From Actinomadura sp. K4S16 (GTDB lineage Bacteria > Actinomycetota > Actinomycetes > Streptosporangiales > Streptosporangiaceae): a DNA stretch of 64,000 nucleotides. Within the stretch, counting starts at the first letter, position 1. Each line of letters starts with the position of its first letter. The notes under the pieces are model-generated. The model was given only the letters and a program-made list of their open reading frames with translations. It searched no databases and was not told where the DNA came from. The stretch spans positions 372,001 to 436,000 of the forward strand of contig NZ_BDDE01000015.1 in assembly GCF_008327685.1 (NCBI RefSeq), given 5' to 3'. The translations under genes and the position numbers were made by a program. Below are positions 7,243-15,945 of this stretch, piece by piece.

Positions 7243-9393
7243 TCAGCGGATCAGCGGGTCGCGGGGCAGGCCGAGGATGCGCTCGGCGATCTGGTTGCGG
7301 GTGATCTCGGAGGTGCCGCCCGCGATGGAGATGCCGCGCGACCCGAGGCGCATCAGGCCCGCGAACTGGCCGAGCCCCTCGTTGAACGCGGTCTCGGGGC
7401 CGGCGAACTCGGCGAGGAGCGCCGCGGTGGCGTGGCCGTGCTCGGCGAGGACGAGCTTGGTGATGTTCCCCTCGGGGCCCGGCTCACCGCCCGCGACGGC
7501 GCGCTCGGCCGAGCGGAGGTTGAGCAGCCGGAGGGCCTGCTCCTCGGCCGCGTACGCGCCGACCCGCTCGGCCGCCGCCGGGACGCGGGCACCGCGCTCG
7601 GTGTAGAGCCGGAACACGTCGGGTCCGGGCGGGCCTCCGACGCCGCCGCCGATGCTGACCCGCTCGTTGCCGAGGGTGGCGCGGGCGACCGACCAGCCCT
7701 TGTTCGGCTCCCCCACGACGTCGGCGTCGGGGACGAAGACGTCGGAGAAGAACACCTCGTTGAAGTCGGAGGCGCCGGTCGTCTGGCGCAGCGGCCGGAC
7801 CTCCACGCCGGGGTGGTGCATGTCGATGACGACCATCGTGACGCCGGAGTGCTTCGGCGCGTCCGGGTCGGTGCGGACGGTCGCGAAGCCCCAGCGGCAG
7901 TACTGGGCGCCGCTCGTCCACACCTTCTGGCCGTTGACGAGCCAGCCGCCGTCCACCTTGACGGCGCGGGTCTTGACGGCCGCGGCGTCCGATCCGGCGT
8001 CGGGCTCGCTGAACAGCTGGCACCAGACCTCCTCGCCGGTGAGCGCCGGACGCACCCACCGGTCGATCTGGTCCTGCGTCCCGTGCTGGACGAGTGTGAG
8101 GATCACCCAGCCGGTGATGCCGAGCTGCGGGCGCTTCACACCTGCGGCGCGGAACTCGTCCTCGATGACGAGCTGGAGCCCGGCGCTCGCCTCCACGCCC
8201 CAGGGGCGCGGCCAATGCGGCTGGACGTAGCCGGTCTCGATGAGCCTCTCGCGCTGCTCGGCCTTGGGCAGCGCGGCGATCTCCCGGGCAAGCTCGCGGA
8301 TCTCCGCGCGCCGCGCCTCCGCCTCGGGCGGCAGGTCGAGGCTCGTCTCCCGGACGACCCCGGCCACCCGCAGCCGGGTCACGTCGCGCTCCGCCGCGTG
8401 CGGGTCGCCGACGGCCTCCAGCGTCGCGGCCCGGCGCAGCAGCAGGTGGGCGTCGTGCTCCCAGGTGAAGCCGATCCCGCCGTGGACCTGGATGTTCAGG
8501 CCCGCGTTGGAGGTGAAGGCGGGCAGGGCGAGCGCCGCCGCGACGGCCGCGGCCAGCTCGAACTGGTCGGCCGGACCGGACGCGGCCCGCGCCGCGTCCC
8601 ACACCGCGGCCGTGGCCAGCTCCGCGGCGACGAGCATGTTCGCGCAGTGGTGCTTGACGGCCTGGAACGTCGCGATCGGCCGCCCGAACTGCCGGCGCAC
8701 CTTGGCGTACGCGGTGGCCGCGTCGACGCATTCCAGCGCGCCCCCGACGGCCTCCGCGGACATCAGCGTCCGGGCCACGGCGGTCGCGTGCGCGCGGGCC
8801 CCGGGGAGGACCTCCACGGCGGCGCCGTCGAGCCGGACGCGCGCGGAGCGGCGGGCCGGGTCCAGGTTCTCGGGCACCTCGACGGTGACGCCCGGTGCGT
8901 CCGCCCGCACGACCACCATGTCGTCCCCGGCGGGCAGGACGAGCAGCTCCGCGAGGCCGCCGCCCAGCACGACGCCCGCGTCCCCGGTGGCGGCGCCGCC
9001 GCTCACGGTGAGCGCCCCGTCCAGGCCGAGGGCCGCCGGGGTCGCGCCCGACGCGAGGCCGGGCAGCAGCCGGGCCCGCGGTTCCTCGTCCTCCGCCGCG
9101 GCGAGCACGGCGGACGCGATCATCGTCGGCAGCATCGGGCCCGGCGCGGCGGCGCGGCCGAGCTCCTCGGCGACCACGACGAGCTCCGGGAGGCCCGCTC
9201 CCCCGCCGCCGTGCTCCTCGGGAAGGTGCAGGCCGAGCAGCCCCAGTGCGGCGAACCCCGTCCAGAAGGCGGGCAGGGTCTCCTGCTCCGCGTCCAGCAG
9301 CGCGCGGTTCGCCGCCCGCGCCTTCTGGTCGCGCAGGAACGCGCGCGCCGTCCGTGCCAGCTCGCGGTGTTCGTCGCCGATCGCGATCGCCAT
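7243..9393 (-). CDS. Fused double-domain acyl-CoA dehydrogenase (FadE type)
   Basis: The 716-residue protein contains two complete acyl-CoA dehydrogenase units. The first ends around residue 345 with RRQFGRPIATFQAVKHH and HGGIGFTWEHD; the second runs from about 365 to the end with FSEPDAGSDAA, NGQKVWTSGA and GGTSEITRNQIAERILGLPR. Such fused FadE proteins of about 700-730 residues occur in mycobacteria and relatives and oxidise acyl-CoA or sterol side-chain thioesters using FAD. Both units keep flavin-binding segments. It stands alone, upstream of and co-directional with the MpaB-like gene. Confidence 0.92.
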   Translation of the reverse strand: MAIAIGDEHRELARTARAFLRDQKARAANRALLDAEQETLPAFWTGFAALGLLGLHLPEEHGGGGAGLPELVVVAEELGRAAAPGPMLPTMIASAVLAAAEDEEPRARLLPGLASGATPAALGLDGALTVSGGAATGDAGVVLGGGLAELLVLPAGDDMVVVRADAPGVTVEVPENLDPARRSARVRLDGAAVEVLPGARAHATAVARTLMSAEAVGGALECVDAATAYAKVRRQFGRPIATFQAVKHHCANMLVAAELATAAVWDAARAASGPADQFELAAAVAAALALPAFTSNAGLNIQVHGGIGFTWEHDAHLLLRRAATLEAVGDPHAAERDVTRLRVAGVVRETSLDLPPEAEARRAEIRELAREIAALPKAEQRERLIETGYVQPHWPRPWGVEASAGLQLVIEDEFRAAGVKRPQLGITGWVILTLVQHGTQDQIDRWVRPALTGEEVWCQLFSEPDAGSDAAAVKTRAVKVDGGWLVNGQKVWTSGAQYCRWGFATVRTDPDAPKHSGVTMVVIDMHHPGVEVRPLRQTTGASDFNEVFFSDVFVPDADVVGEPNKGWSVARATLGNERVSIGGGVGGPPGPDVFRLYTERGARVPAAAERVGAYAAEEQALRLLNLRSAERAVAGGEPGPEGNITKLVLAEHGHATAALLAEFAGPETAFNEGLGQFAGLMRLGSRGISIAGGTSEITRNQIAERILGLPRDPLIR

Positions 9394-9468
9394 GGCCCCT
9401 CCAAGTTCTGCGTCCAGAACACCAGAATGTCATTCGGTTGCCGTCCGGGGCGAGGGTGGGCGCCGAAA

Positions 9469-10473
9469 TCAGGCGATGGCCTCGACCTCTTCGCGGGACA
9501 GCTCCGGGTCGGGCGCGGCCGGCGCGGTGGAGGCGACCGGCGCCGCCGCGCCCGCCGCCACCCGGGCCCGCGCCTGGCGGAACTCCGGCAGCGGCCCGGT
9601 GGCGTCGTGCAGGGCGTTGAGGGCGACCCACAGCGTCGTCCGGCGCAGCCGCAGCGCCACCGGGTTCGGCGGCCGGTAGAGGGCGAGCTTCCGCGCCCAC
9701 TCCGGCAGCATGTCGCGGGCCGCCCAGTCCATGAACGGGCTGCCGGGCTCCCACGGCTTGGCCTTGCTGTCGCGCAGGTTGGGCCCGGTCCCGAACGCCT
9801 TGATCGGGGTGAGGGCGAGGCGCGGCAGGTAGGACTCCAGGCACTCGGCGACCTCCGCCTTGGTGGCGGGAAGGTCCGTGCCGCCCAGCGCCTCGCCGAC
9901 GCGGACGAACTCGCGGTAGTAGCGCTCCAGGCCGTCGCCCTTGAGGGGGCGGCGGTGGTAGCGCTCGTGCGCGGTCGCCAGCCCCCACACGACGGTGGCG
10001 TAGTTCCAGCGCAGCCAGTCGGGGTCGTCGGCGTCGTAGGGCAGCCCGTCCGGACGGGTGCCCTTCACCGTGTGGTGCATGGCGCGGACGGTCCGGGCGA
10101 GGCGCTCGGCCGTCGCGGTGGAGCCGTAGGCCGTCCCGATGAAGAACGACAGGGAGTGCCCGAGCCGCACCGCCGCGCCCTCGGGGTCGATGCCGCCGGT
10201 CGGGACGCCGTCGACGCGCTCGGGGATGCGGGAGTGGTCGTAGGCCATCCAGCTGATGCTCGGGTCCAGGCCCTCGATGTAGGCGGCCCCGACCAGCCCG
10301 AGCAGCAGGGTCGGCAGGTGCGAGTGGACGTACCAGACCGCGCTGCCGGGCCCGAACCAGCCGGGGTCGCCCTCCGGCCCGGCGAACTCCAGGCCGCGGA
10401 AGAACCTGGAGCGGATATCGGTGTCGAAGGCCCGCTCGAACCGCGCCGCGATGATGTTGGTCCTCGATGGCAT
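9469..10473 (-). CDS. Oxygenase MpaB family protein (DUF2236)
   Basis: The 334-residue helical protein starts at ATG 10471-10473 (MPSRTNIIAARFER). Characteristic segments are GPGSAVWYVHSHLPTLLLG, the ligand-binding region near FFIGTAYGSTATAERLARTV with HH shortly after, and an LRWNYATVVWG segment. MpaB-family proteins are heme-dependent enzymes of secondary metabolism or polymer cleavage; here the substrate is unknown. A TetR gene is divergent across 110 bases and very probably controls it. The longer forms upstream lack family similarity. Confidence 0.82.
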   Translation of the reverse strand: MPSRTNIIAARFERAFDTDIRSRFFRGLEFAGPEGDPGWFGPGSAVWYVHSHLPTLLLGLVGAAYIEGLDPSISWMAYDHSRIPERVDGVPTGGIDPEGAAVRLGHSLSFFIGTAYGSTATAERLARTVRAMHHTVKGTRPDGLPYDADDPDWLRWNYATVVWGLATAHERYHRRPLKGDGLERYYREFVRVGEALGGTDLPATKAEVAECLESYLPRLALTPIKAFGTGPNLRDSKAKPWEPGSPFMDWAARDMLPEWARKLALYRPPNPVALRLRRTTLWVALNALHDATGPLPEFRQARARVAAGAAAPVASTAPAAPDPELSREEVEAIA

Positions 10474-10504
10474 GCCGCAACTCCCGGCCCATTCTGGTGA
10501 CAGG

Positions 10505-10531
10505 TGTATCCAGAGTAAGTGTTTGGGTACA
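10505..10531. promoter_or_regulatory. Probable TetR operator between MpaB-like and TetR genes
   Basis: An imperfect inverted repeat, TGTATCCA (10505-10512) and TGGGTACA (10524-10531), has an 11-base spacer and one mismatch. It lies in the divergent region where the TetR protein at 10584 would be expected to bind. Confidence 0.45.
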
Positions 10532-10583
10532 ACCGTGTCCAGACTTCCGGGGCGCGCGGCGGCGCGGGGGTAGGGTGACCGGC

Positions 10584-11222
10584 ATGGCGAGCACGCGCAC
10601 GGCCGCGTCCACACGGTGGGCCGGGGTCCCCGCGAGCAGGCGCCGCGACGAGCGGCGCGCCATGCTCGTCCGGGCCGCGTTCCGGCTGTTCGGCGAGGAG
10701 GGCGAGGCGGCCCTCACCGTCCGCGCCGTCTGCCGCGAGGCCGAGCTGCACACGCGCTACTTCTACGAGAACTTCCCCGACACCGGCGCGCTGCTCGCCG
10801 CCGTCTACGACCGGGAGGCCGCCTCGCTCGCCGAGGTCCTGGCCCGCGCCCTGGAGGAGGCGGGCCCACACCCGGACGTCCGCACGCGCGCGGGCATCCG
10901 CGCCGTGCTGAGCTTCATCAGCGAGGACCCCCGCCGCGGACGCGTACTGTTCGCCGAGGCGCGCGGCCACGAGGTGCTGGCCGAGCGCCGCCGCGCCGCG
11001 CAGACCGCCCTGCTGGAGGGCGTCCTCGCGATGAGCCGCACCGAGAGCCCGCGGCTCCCCGTCGTCGTCGGCGCGACGATGTTCACCGGCGCGATGACCG
11101 AGCTGGCCCAGCAGTGGGCCGACGGACGGCTGGGCGACGACCTCGACGCCGTCGTCGACAGCGCCGTCGAACTCTCCCTCGCCCTGCACGCCACGACCGC
11201 CCCCCACCTCCCCGGCGAGTGA
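10584..11222 (+). CDS. TetR family transcriptional regulator
   Basis: The 212-residue repressor starts at ATG 10584. The N-terminal helix-turn-helix spans about residues 20-70 (RAAFRLFGEEGEAALTVRAV ... LHTRYFYENFPDTGALLAAV). The C-terminal ligand domain is variable. It is divergent from the MpaB-family gene and is the likely local repressor. The HTH resembles that of the TetR protein at 20535 (RYFYE.F.D...L..A), so the two regulators may be paralogues. It is convergent with the MerR gene. Confidence 0.9.
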   Translation: MASTRTAASTRWAGVPASRRRDERRAMLVRAAFRLFGEEGEAALTVRAVCREAELHTRYFYENFPDTGALLAAVYDREAASLAEVLARALEEAGPHPDVRTRAGIRAVLSFISEDPRRGRVLFAEARGHEVLAERRRAAQTALLEGVLAMSRTESPRLPVVVGATMFTGAMTELAQQWADGRLGDDLDAVVDSAVELSLALHATTAPHLPGE

Positions 11223-11234
11223 GCCCCCGCCGGG

Positions 11235-11663
11235 TCAGCGGCGGTGCTTGCGCAGTTCCGACGTGAGTTCGGTGGAGAACCGCTCGGCGTCCGACAGGCG
11301 GGTGCGGAGCTTCTCGCAGCGCTCCTCGACCAGGGCGCGGTAGAGGGCGAGGCGCTTGGCGAGGTCGGCCCGCGTCGCCTCGTCGGCGTCGCCGGAGCGG
11401 AGTTCGTCCAGGACGGTCAGCAGGTCGCGCATCTCTTCGAGGGTGAAGTCGAGCGGCTTCATCCGCTTGATGACCAGCAGGCGCGCGACGTCCTCGTCCG
11501 TGTAGAGGCGGAACCCGCCCTGCGAGCGCGCCGTGGGGACCGCGAGGCCGACCTCTTCGTAGTGGCGGATGGTGCGCAGGCTCAGACCGGTCCGGTCCGC
11601 GACCTCGCCGATCTGCATCTGCCGGCCGTCCGTCGGCTTCCTCCCCACGCCGGCCCGCCTCAC
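11235..11663 (-). CDS. MerR family transcriptional regulator
   Basis: The 142-residue protein starts at GTG 11661-11663, which overlaps the TGA of the methyltransferase gene (GTGA); an alternative start is ATG at residue 16 (MQIGEVADRTGLSL). The winged HTH covers residues 16-85 (TIRHYEEVGLAVPTARSQGG, LLVIKRMKPLDFTLEEMRDL), followed by a dimerisation coiled coil rich in Arg and Glu. No cysteine cluster for metal sensing is seen. It is co-transcribed with the methyltransferase and is the candidate regulator for the CTTACGTTAG sites at 12489 and 14277. Confidence 0.9.
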   Translation of the reverse strand: MRRAGVGRKPTDGRQMQIGEVADRTGLSLRTIRHYEEVGLAVPTARSQGGFRLYTDEDVARLLVIKRMKPLDFTLEEMRDLLTVLDELRSGDADEATRADLAKRLALYRALVEERCEKLRTRLSDAERFSTELTSELRKHRR

Positions 11664-12379
11664 CGCTCGGTGCGGGCGACGTAGACGGTGTTGGCTGAAG
11701 TACCCCCTTGGATGGGGTTCGAGAACTCCACGACGTGCGCCTCCGCCTCGGCGAACACCTCACCGAGCACGGCGCTGAAGCCGTCGTCGGGGGCTTCGTT
11801 CGACCAGAGGGCAAAGATGCCGCCGGGGTGGAGCCGCTCGGCCATGCGACCCAGCGCCGGGGGCCGGTAGAACGAGGCGTGGGCCGGGTCGAGGACGTGG
11901 CTCGGCGAATGGTCGATGTCGAGCAGGATCGCGTGGAAGCGGGCTTCCGGATTGCGCGGGTCCAGCCCGTCCGGGGAAGGGGCCATGGCGAAGAAGTCAC
12001 CCTGGACCAGGCGGCAGCGCTCGTCGCCCGCCAGCCGTTCGCCCAGCGGCACCAGCCCTGCCTGATGCCATTCGATGACCTCGGCAAGGGCCTCCACCAC
12101 GACGAGCGAACGCACGCGGGGATCGTCCAGCGCGGCCTGGGCGGTGTAGCCGAGACCGAGCCCGCCCACGGCGACGTCGAGCGCGTCACCCACCGCCGCG
12201 GCCAGGCCGAGGCGGGCGAGCTCGGTCTCGCCCTCCGTCCACAGGCTCGACATCAGGAAGTCGTCATCGAGTTTGATCTCGTAGACATCGACGCCGGCGG
12301 CAGGATCGCGGCGCCGCCGCAGGCTGACGGCGCCCATGGGCGTCGGACGCCAGTCGAGTTCTTCGAACCGTGCGCCCAT
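11660..12379 (-). CDS. Spermidine synthase-like SAM-dependent protein
   Basis: The 239-residue protein starts at ATG 12377-12379; a GTG nine bases upstream is also possible. It has a Rossmann methyltransferase core: the SAM/dcSAM-binding motif VAVGGLGLGYTAQAAL at about residue 90, an acidic residue in VVVEAL, and AILLDIDHSP (the catalytic-site aspartate region of aminopropyltransferases). The N-terminal beta domain of true spermidine synthases is shortened, so it may act on another substrate. It is coupled to the downstream MerR gene by a GTGA overlap. Confidence 0.78.
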   Translation of the reverse strand: MGARFEELDWRPTPMGAVSLRRRRDPAAGVDVYEIKLDDDFLMSSLWTEGETELARLGLAAAVGDALDVAVGGLGLGYTAQAALDDPRVRSLVVVEALAEVIEWHQAGLVPLGERLAGDERCRLVQGDFFAMAPSPDGLDPRNPEARFHAILLDIDHSPSHVLDPAHASFYRPPALGRMAERLHPGGIFALWSNEAPDDGFSAVLGEVFAEAEAHVVEFSNPIQGGTSANTVYVARTER

Positions 12380-12488
12380 GGGGTTCACATCCTCGTGGTC
12401 CTGCGGCGTCCGGCCGGCCGTCCGGTCGGCTCTGCGGGCGCGGCGACAGCCGTGCAAGCCATCTCCGCCGACCCGCCCACCTCGAACT

Positions 12489-12503
12489 CTAACGTAAGGT
12501 TAG
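12489..12503. promoter_or_regulatory. Inverted repeat CTAAC-N5-GTTAG, putative MerR-type operator
   Basis: CTAAC (12489-12493) and GTTAG (12499-12503) form a perfect inverted repeat around GTAAG. Read on the minus strand it contains CCTTACGTTAG, the same 11 bases found at 14278-14288 before the SulP gene. The site lies between the methyltransferase-MerR pair and the divergent RF3 gene. Confidence 0.6.
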
Positions 12504-12597
12504 ATTGTTCCGGGACGGTCTCGGACGTACGAGCGGCCGTGGCGGACCGGACGCGTCCGGCCGGGCCCGGCGAGGCGGAGCACGGGAGAGGAGCGCG

Positions 12598-14205
12598 GTG
12601 AGCGCCGGAATCGGGACGGCGGAGGACGTCGCGGCGGAGGCGGCGCGGCGCCGGACGTTCGCGGTGATCAGTCATCCGGACGCGGGCAAGTCCACGCTGA
12701 CCGAGGCCCTCGCGCTGCACGCGCAGGCGATCGAGCAGGCGGGCGCGGTGCACGGCAAGGCCGGCCGGCGGGGCGTCCGGTCCGACTGGATGGACATGGA
12801 GCGCTCGCGCGGGATCTCCATCACCTCCTCGGTGCTGCGGTTCGAGTTCGGCGGCGCCCTGCTGAACCTGCTCGACACCCCGGGCCACGCCGACTTCTCC
12901 GAGGACACCTACCGCGTGCTCGCCGCCGTGGACGGGGCGATCATGCTGCTGGACTCGGCCAAGGGCCTGGAGGCGCAGACGCTCAAGCTCTTCGACGTGT
13001 GCCGGCACCGCGGCATCCCCGTCATCACCTTCGTCAACAAGTGGGACCGGCCGGGCCGCGAGCCGCTGGAGCTGCTGGACGAGGTCGAGCAGCGCATCGG
13101 CCTGCGCCCGGCGCCGCTGAACTGGCCGGTCGGGATCGCCGGCGACTTCCGCGGCCTGATCGACCGCGCCGACGGCTCCTTCACGCGGTTCCGCCGCACC
13201 CCCGGCGGCGCCACCCGCGCGGCCGCCGAGCACGTCCCGGCCGACCGGGCCGCCGCCGAGGAGGGCCAGGCGTGGACGACCGCGAACGAGGAGCTGGCGC
13301 TGCTGGAGGAGATCGGCGCCACCCTTGACATGGACGCCTTCGCCGCCGGCGTCTGCACCCCGGTGCTGTTCGGGGCCGCATTGCCCAACTTCGGCGTGAG
13401 CGCGCTGCTGGACACCGTCCGCCGGCTGGCGCCCGCGCCGTCCGCGCGCACCGACTCCGAAGGCCGCGAGCGCCCGGTGTCGGCGCCGTTCTCCGGGCAG
13501 GTGTTCAAGGTGCAGGCGGGCATGGACAAGGCACACCGCGACCGGCTGGCCTTCATCCGGGTCTGCTCGGGCCGCTTCGAGCGCGGCATGACCCTCACCC
13601 ACGCCCCGACCGGGCGTCCGCTGGCCACCAAGTACGCCCAGACGGTCTTCGGCCGCGACCGCTCCACCCTGGACGCCGCCTACCCCGGGGACGTGATCGG
13701 CCTGCCGAACGCCTCCGGCCTGACCGTGGGCGACACCCTGTACACCAAGACCCCCGTGGCCTTCCCGCCGATCCCGGCGTTCGCCCCCGAGCACTTCATG
13801 GTGGCGCGGGTCAAGGACAACAGCCGCGCCAAGCAGTTCCGCCGCGGCATCGACCAGATCGACAGTGAGGGCGTCGTCCAGGTGCTGCGCAGCGACCTGC
13901 GCGGCGACCAGGCCCCCGTGCTCGCCGCGGTCGGGCCGCTGCAATTCGACGTGGTGACCGCGCGGATGGCCGACGAGTTCGGCGCGCCGGTCGAGCTGAC
14001 CCGCCTCGACTACACCACCGCCCGCGTCACCGACAAGGAGTCCGCCGAGACGCTCGCCGGGCGCCGCGGCGTCGAGGTGCTCACCCGCACCCTCGACGGC
14101 TCGTACGTCGCGGTCTTCGTCGACAAGTGGCGGGTGCGCGCCATCGAACGCGAGCACCCCGACGTCACCCTCACCCCCATGCTGGCCGCCGGCGTCCTGG
14201 ACTGA
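12598..14205 (+). CDS. prfC: Peptide chain release factor 3
   Basis: The 535-residue translational GTPase recycles RF1/RF2 from the ribosome. GTG 12598 follows GGGAGAGGAG and gives the usual family length. G1 is SHPDAGKSTLTE, G2 lies in ERSRGISITSSVL, G3 is LDTPGHADFSEDT and G4 is FVNKWDR. The C-terminal RF3 domain is present (SEGVVQVLRSD, VGPLQFDVV). The gene is divergent from the methyltransferase-MerR pair and lies 219 bases before the SulP start. Confidence 0.95.
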   Translation: MSAGIGTAEDVAAEAARRRTFAVISHPDAGKSTLTEALALHAQAIEQAGAVHGKAGRRGVRSDWMDMERSRGISITSSVLRFEFGGALLNLLDTPGHADFSEDTYRVLAAVDGAIMLLDSAKGLEAQTLKLFDVCRHRGIPVITFVNKWDRPGREPLELLDEVEQRIGLRPAPLNWPVGIAGDFRGLIDRADGSFTRFRRTPGGATRAAAEHVPADRAAAEEGQAWTTANEELALLEEIGATLDMDAFAAGVCTPVLFGAALPNFGVSALLDTVRRLAPAPSARTDSEGRERPVSAPFSGQVFKVQAGMDKAHRDRLAFIRVCSGRFERGMTLTHAPTGRPLATKYAQTVFGRDRSTLDAAYPGDVIGLPNASGLTVGDTLYTKTPVAFPPIPAFAPEHFMVARVKDNSRAKQFRRGIDQIDSEGVVQVLRSDLRGDQAPVLAAVGPLQFDVVTARMADEFGAPVELTRLDYTTARVTDKESAETLAGRRGVEVLTRTLDGSYVAVFVDKWRVRAIEREHPDVTLTPMLAAGVLD

Positions 14206-14276
14206 CCCGCCCGCGAGGGGTGTGACGCTCGTCCCTGCCGGCTGCCCGGCGCCTCCCGGCGGCACCGGAAACTCTC

Positions 14277-14293
14277 CCCTTACGTTAGGGTAG
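14277..14293. promoter_or_regulatory. Second CCTTACGTTAG operator, upstream of SulP gene
   Basis: The sequence CCCTTACGTTAGGG (14277-14290) is a palindrome with one mismatch and is followed by TAG. It shares CCTTACGTTAG with the site at 12489-12503. Its position after prfC and before the SulP transporter suggests that the same regulator, perhaps the MerR protein at 11235, controls both ends. Confidence 0.6.
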
Positions 14294-14424
14294 TGAACGA
14301 GCCGCGGCCTGACCGCCCGCGCGTCCCGCGGCCTTCTCGCCGGCATCGGCGCCGGCCCCCGCCCGCACGCCGTTGTTCGTGTGCCCGCGCCGTACCGGTG
14401 CGGACGATTCATGTCTGGAGTGTT

Positions 14425-15927
14425 TTGAGCCTGCCTGCCGTCCTGGCACGCCATCTGAAGCCCGCTCTCACGCCTTCGCAGCCGGTCACCGCAAGGCTGC
14501 TGCGCACCGAGGCGCTGGCCGGCCTGGTGGTCGCGCTCGCGCTGATCCCCGAGGCGATCTCCTTCTCGATCATCGCCGGGGTGGACCCGCGGATCGGGCT
14601 GTTCGCCGCCTGCACGATGGCCGTCACCATCTCGGTCGTCGGCGGACGCCCCGCGATGATCTCCGCGGCCACCGGCGCGGTCGCCCTGGTCGTCGCGCCC
14701 ATCGCCCGCGAGCACGGCCTGGGACACCTGTTCGCCACCGTCGTCCTCGCCGGGATCTTCCAGATCGTCCTCGGCGCGCTGGGCGTGGCCCGGCTGATGC
14801 GGTTCGTGCCGCGCAGCGTGATGGTCGGCTTCGTCAACGCCCTGGCCATCCTGATCTTCATGGCGCAGGTCCCCGAACTGCGCAACGTCCCGTGGCCCGT
14901 CTACCCGCTGGTGGCCGCCGGTCTGGCGCTGATGGTGCTGTTCCCCCGCGTCACCAAGGCCGTCCCGGCGCCGCTGGTGTCGATCGTCATCCTCACCGTC
15001 ATCACCGTCGCCGCGGGCATCGCCGTGCCGACCGTCGGAGACAAGGGCGCACTGCCGTCCTCCCTGCCCACCCCCGGCATCCCCGACGTCCCCCTCACCC
15101 TGGACACCCTCACCCTCATCGCCCCCTACGCGCTGGCGTTCGCGCTGGTCGGGCTGATGGAGTCGCTGATGACCGCCAAGCTCGTCGACGACATCACCGA
15201 CACCCGCTCGGGCAAGACCCGCGAGTCCATCGGACAGGGCATCGCCAACATCGTCACCGGGTTCTTCGGCGGCATGGGCGGCTGCGCGATGATCGGCCAA
15301 ACCATGATCAACGTCAAGAGCGGTGCCCGGACCCGGCTGTCGACCTTCCTGGCCGGGGCGTTCCTGATGACCCTGTGCATCGCCTTCGGCCCGATCGTCT
15401 CCGACATCCCCATGGCCGCCCTGGTCGCCGTCATGGTCCTGGTCTCGGTCGGCACCTTCGACTGGCACTCGGTCCAGCCGTCCACCCTCAAGCGCATGCC
15501 GCTCGGTGAGACCATCGTCATGGCGGTCACCGTCGCCGTCGTGGTCGCCACCCACAACCTCGCCATCGGCGTGGTCGCCGGCTCGATCACCGCAATGATC
15601 GTCTTCGCCCGCCGGGTCGCGCACCTGGTCAACGTCTCCGCCGTCACCGACCCCGACGGCGGCCAGGTCGTCTACGCCGTCACCGGCGAACTGTTCTTCG
15701 CCTCCAGCAACGACCTGGTCTACCAGTTCGACTATGCCGGCGACCCCGACCGCGTCACCATCGACCTCACCGACGCCCACGTCTGGGACGCCTCCACCGT
15801 CGCCGCCCTCGACGCCGTCACCACCAAATACGAGCGGCACGGCAAGACCGTCGAGATCGTCGGCCTCAACGAGCACAGTGCCCGCATGCACGGCGCCCTC
15901 AGCGGCGAGCTCGCCGGAAGCCACTGA
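14425..15927 (+). CDS. SulP family anion transporter with STAS domain
   Basis: About 500 residues from TTG 14425, which has GGAG four bases before it; GTG 14398 or 14293 would add an unconserved Arg/Pro-rich leader. The membrane part has about 10-12 helices, starting TEALAGLVVALALIPEAISF and including a conserved GGMGGCAMIGQTMINVKSGA loop typical of SulP sulfate/bicarbonate/dicarboxylate permeases. The C-terminal STAS domain starts near residue 400 (VTGELFFASSNDLVYQFDY, DLTDAHVWDAST). Substrate cannot be assigned. The operator at 14277 implies regulated expression. Confidence 0.92.
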   Translation: MSLPAVLARHLKPALTPSQPVTARLLRTEALAGLVVALALIPEAISFSIIAGVDPRIGLFAACTMAVTISVVGGRPAMISAATGAVALVVAPIAREHGLGHLFATVVLAGIFQIVLGALGVARLMRFVPRSVMVGFVNALAILIFMAQVPELRNVPWPVYPLVAAGLALMVLFPRVTKAVPAPLVSIVILTVITVAAGIAVPTVGDKGALPSSLPTPGIPDVPLTLDTLTLIAPYALAFALVGLMESLMTAKLVDDITDTRSGKTRESIGQGIANIVTGFFGGMGGCAMIGQTMINVKSGARTRLSTFLAGAFLMTLCIAFGPIVSDIPMAALVAVMVLVSVGTFDWHSVQPSTLKRMPLGETIVMAVTVAVVVATHNLAIGVVAGSITAMIVFARRVAHLVNVSAVTDPDGGQVVYAVTGELFFASSNDLVYQFDYAGDPDRVTIDLTDAHVWDASTVAALDAVTTKYERHGKTVEIVGLNEHSARMHGALSGELAGSH

Positions 15928-15945
15928 CCGCCCGGCGCTCACGCG

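Noticed and set aside
7432..10500. A plus-strand frame of about 1020 codons opposite the acyl-CoA dehydrogenase and MpaB genes
   Set aside because: Composition is that of an antisense shadow; the minus-strand genes have clear family motifs.
14293..14424. Start of the SulP transporter at GTG 14293
   Set aside because: It would add a Pro/Arg-rich leader and place the start codon within the operator; TTG 14425 has a ribosome site and begins at the conserved part.
12385..15942. A minus-strand frame of about 1185 codons opposite prfC and sulP
   Set aside because: It is Asp/Gly/Val/His-rich with no domain and covers two well-supported genes and both operators.
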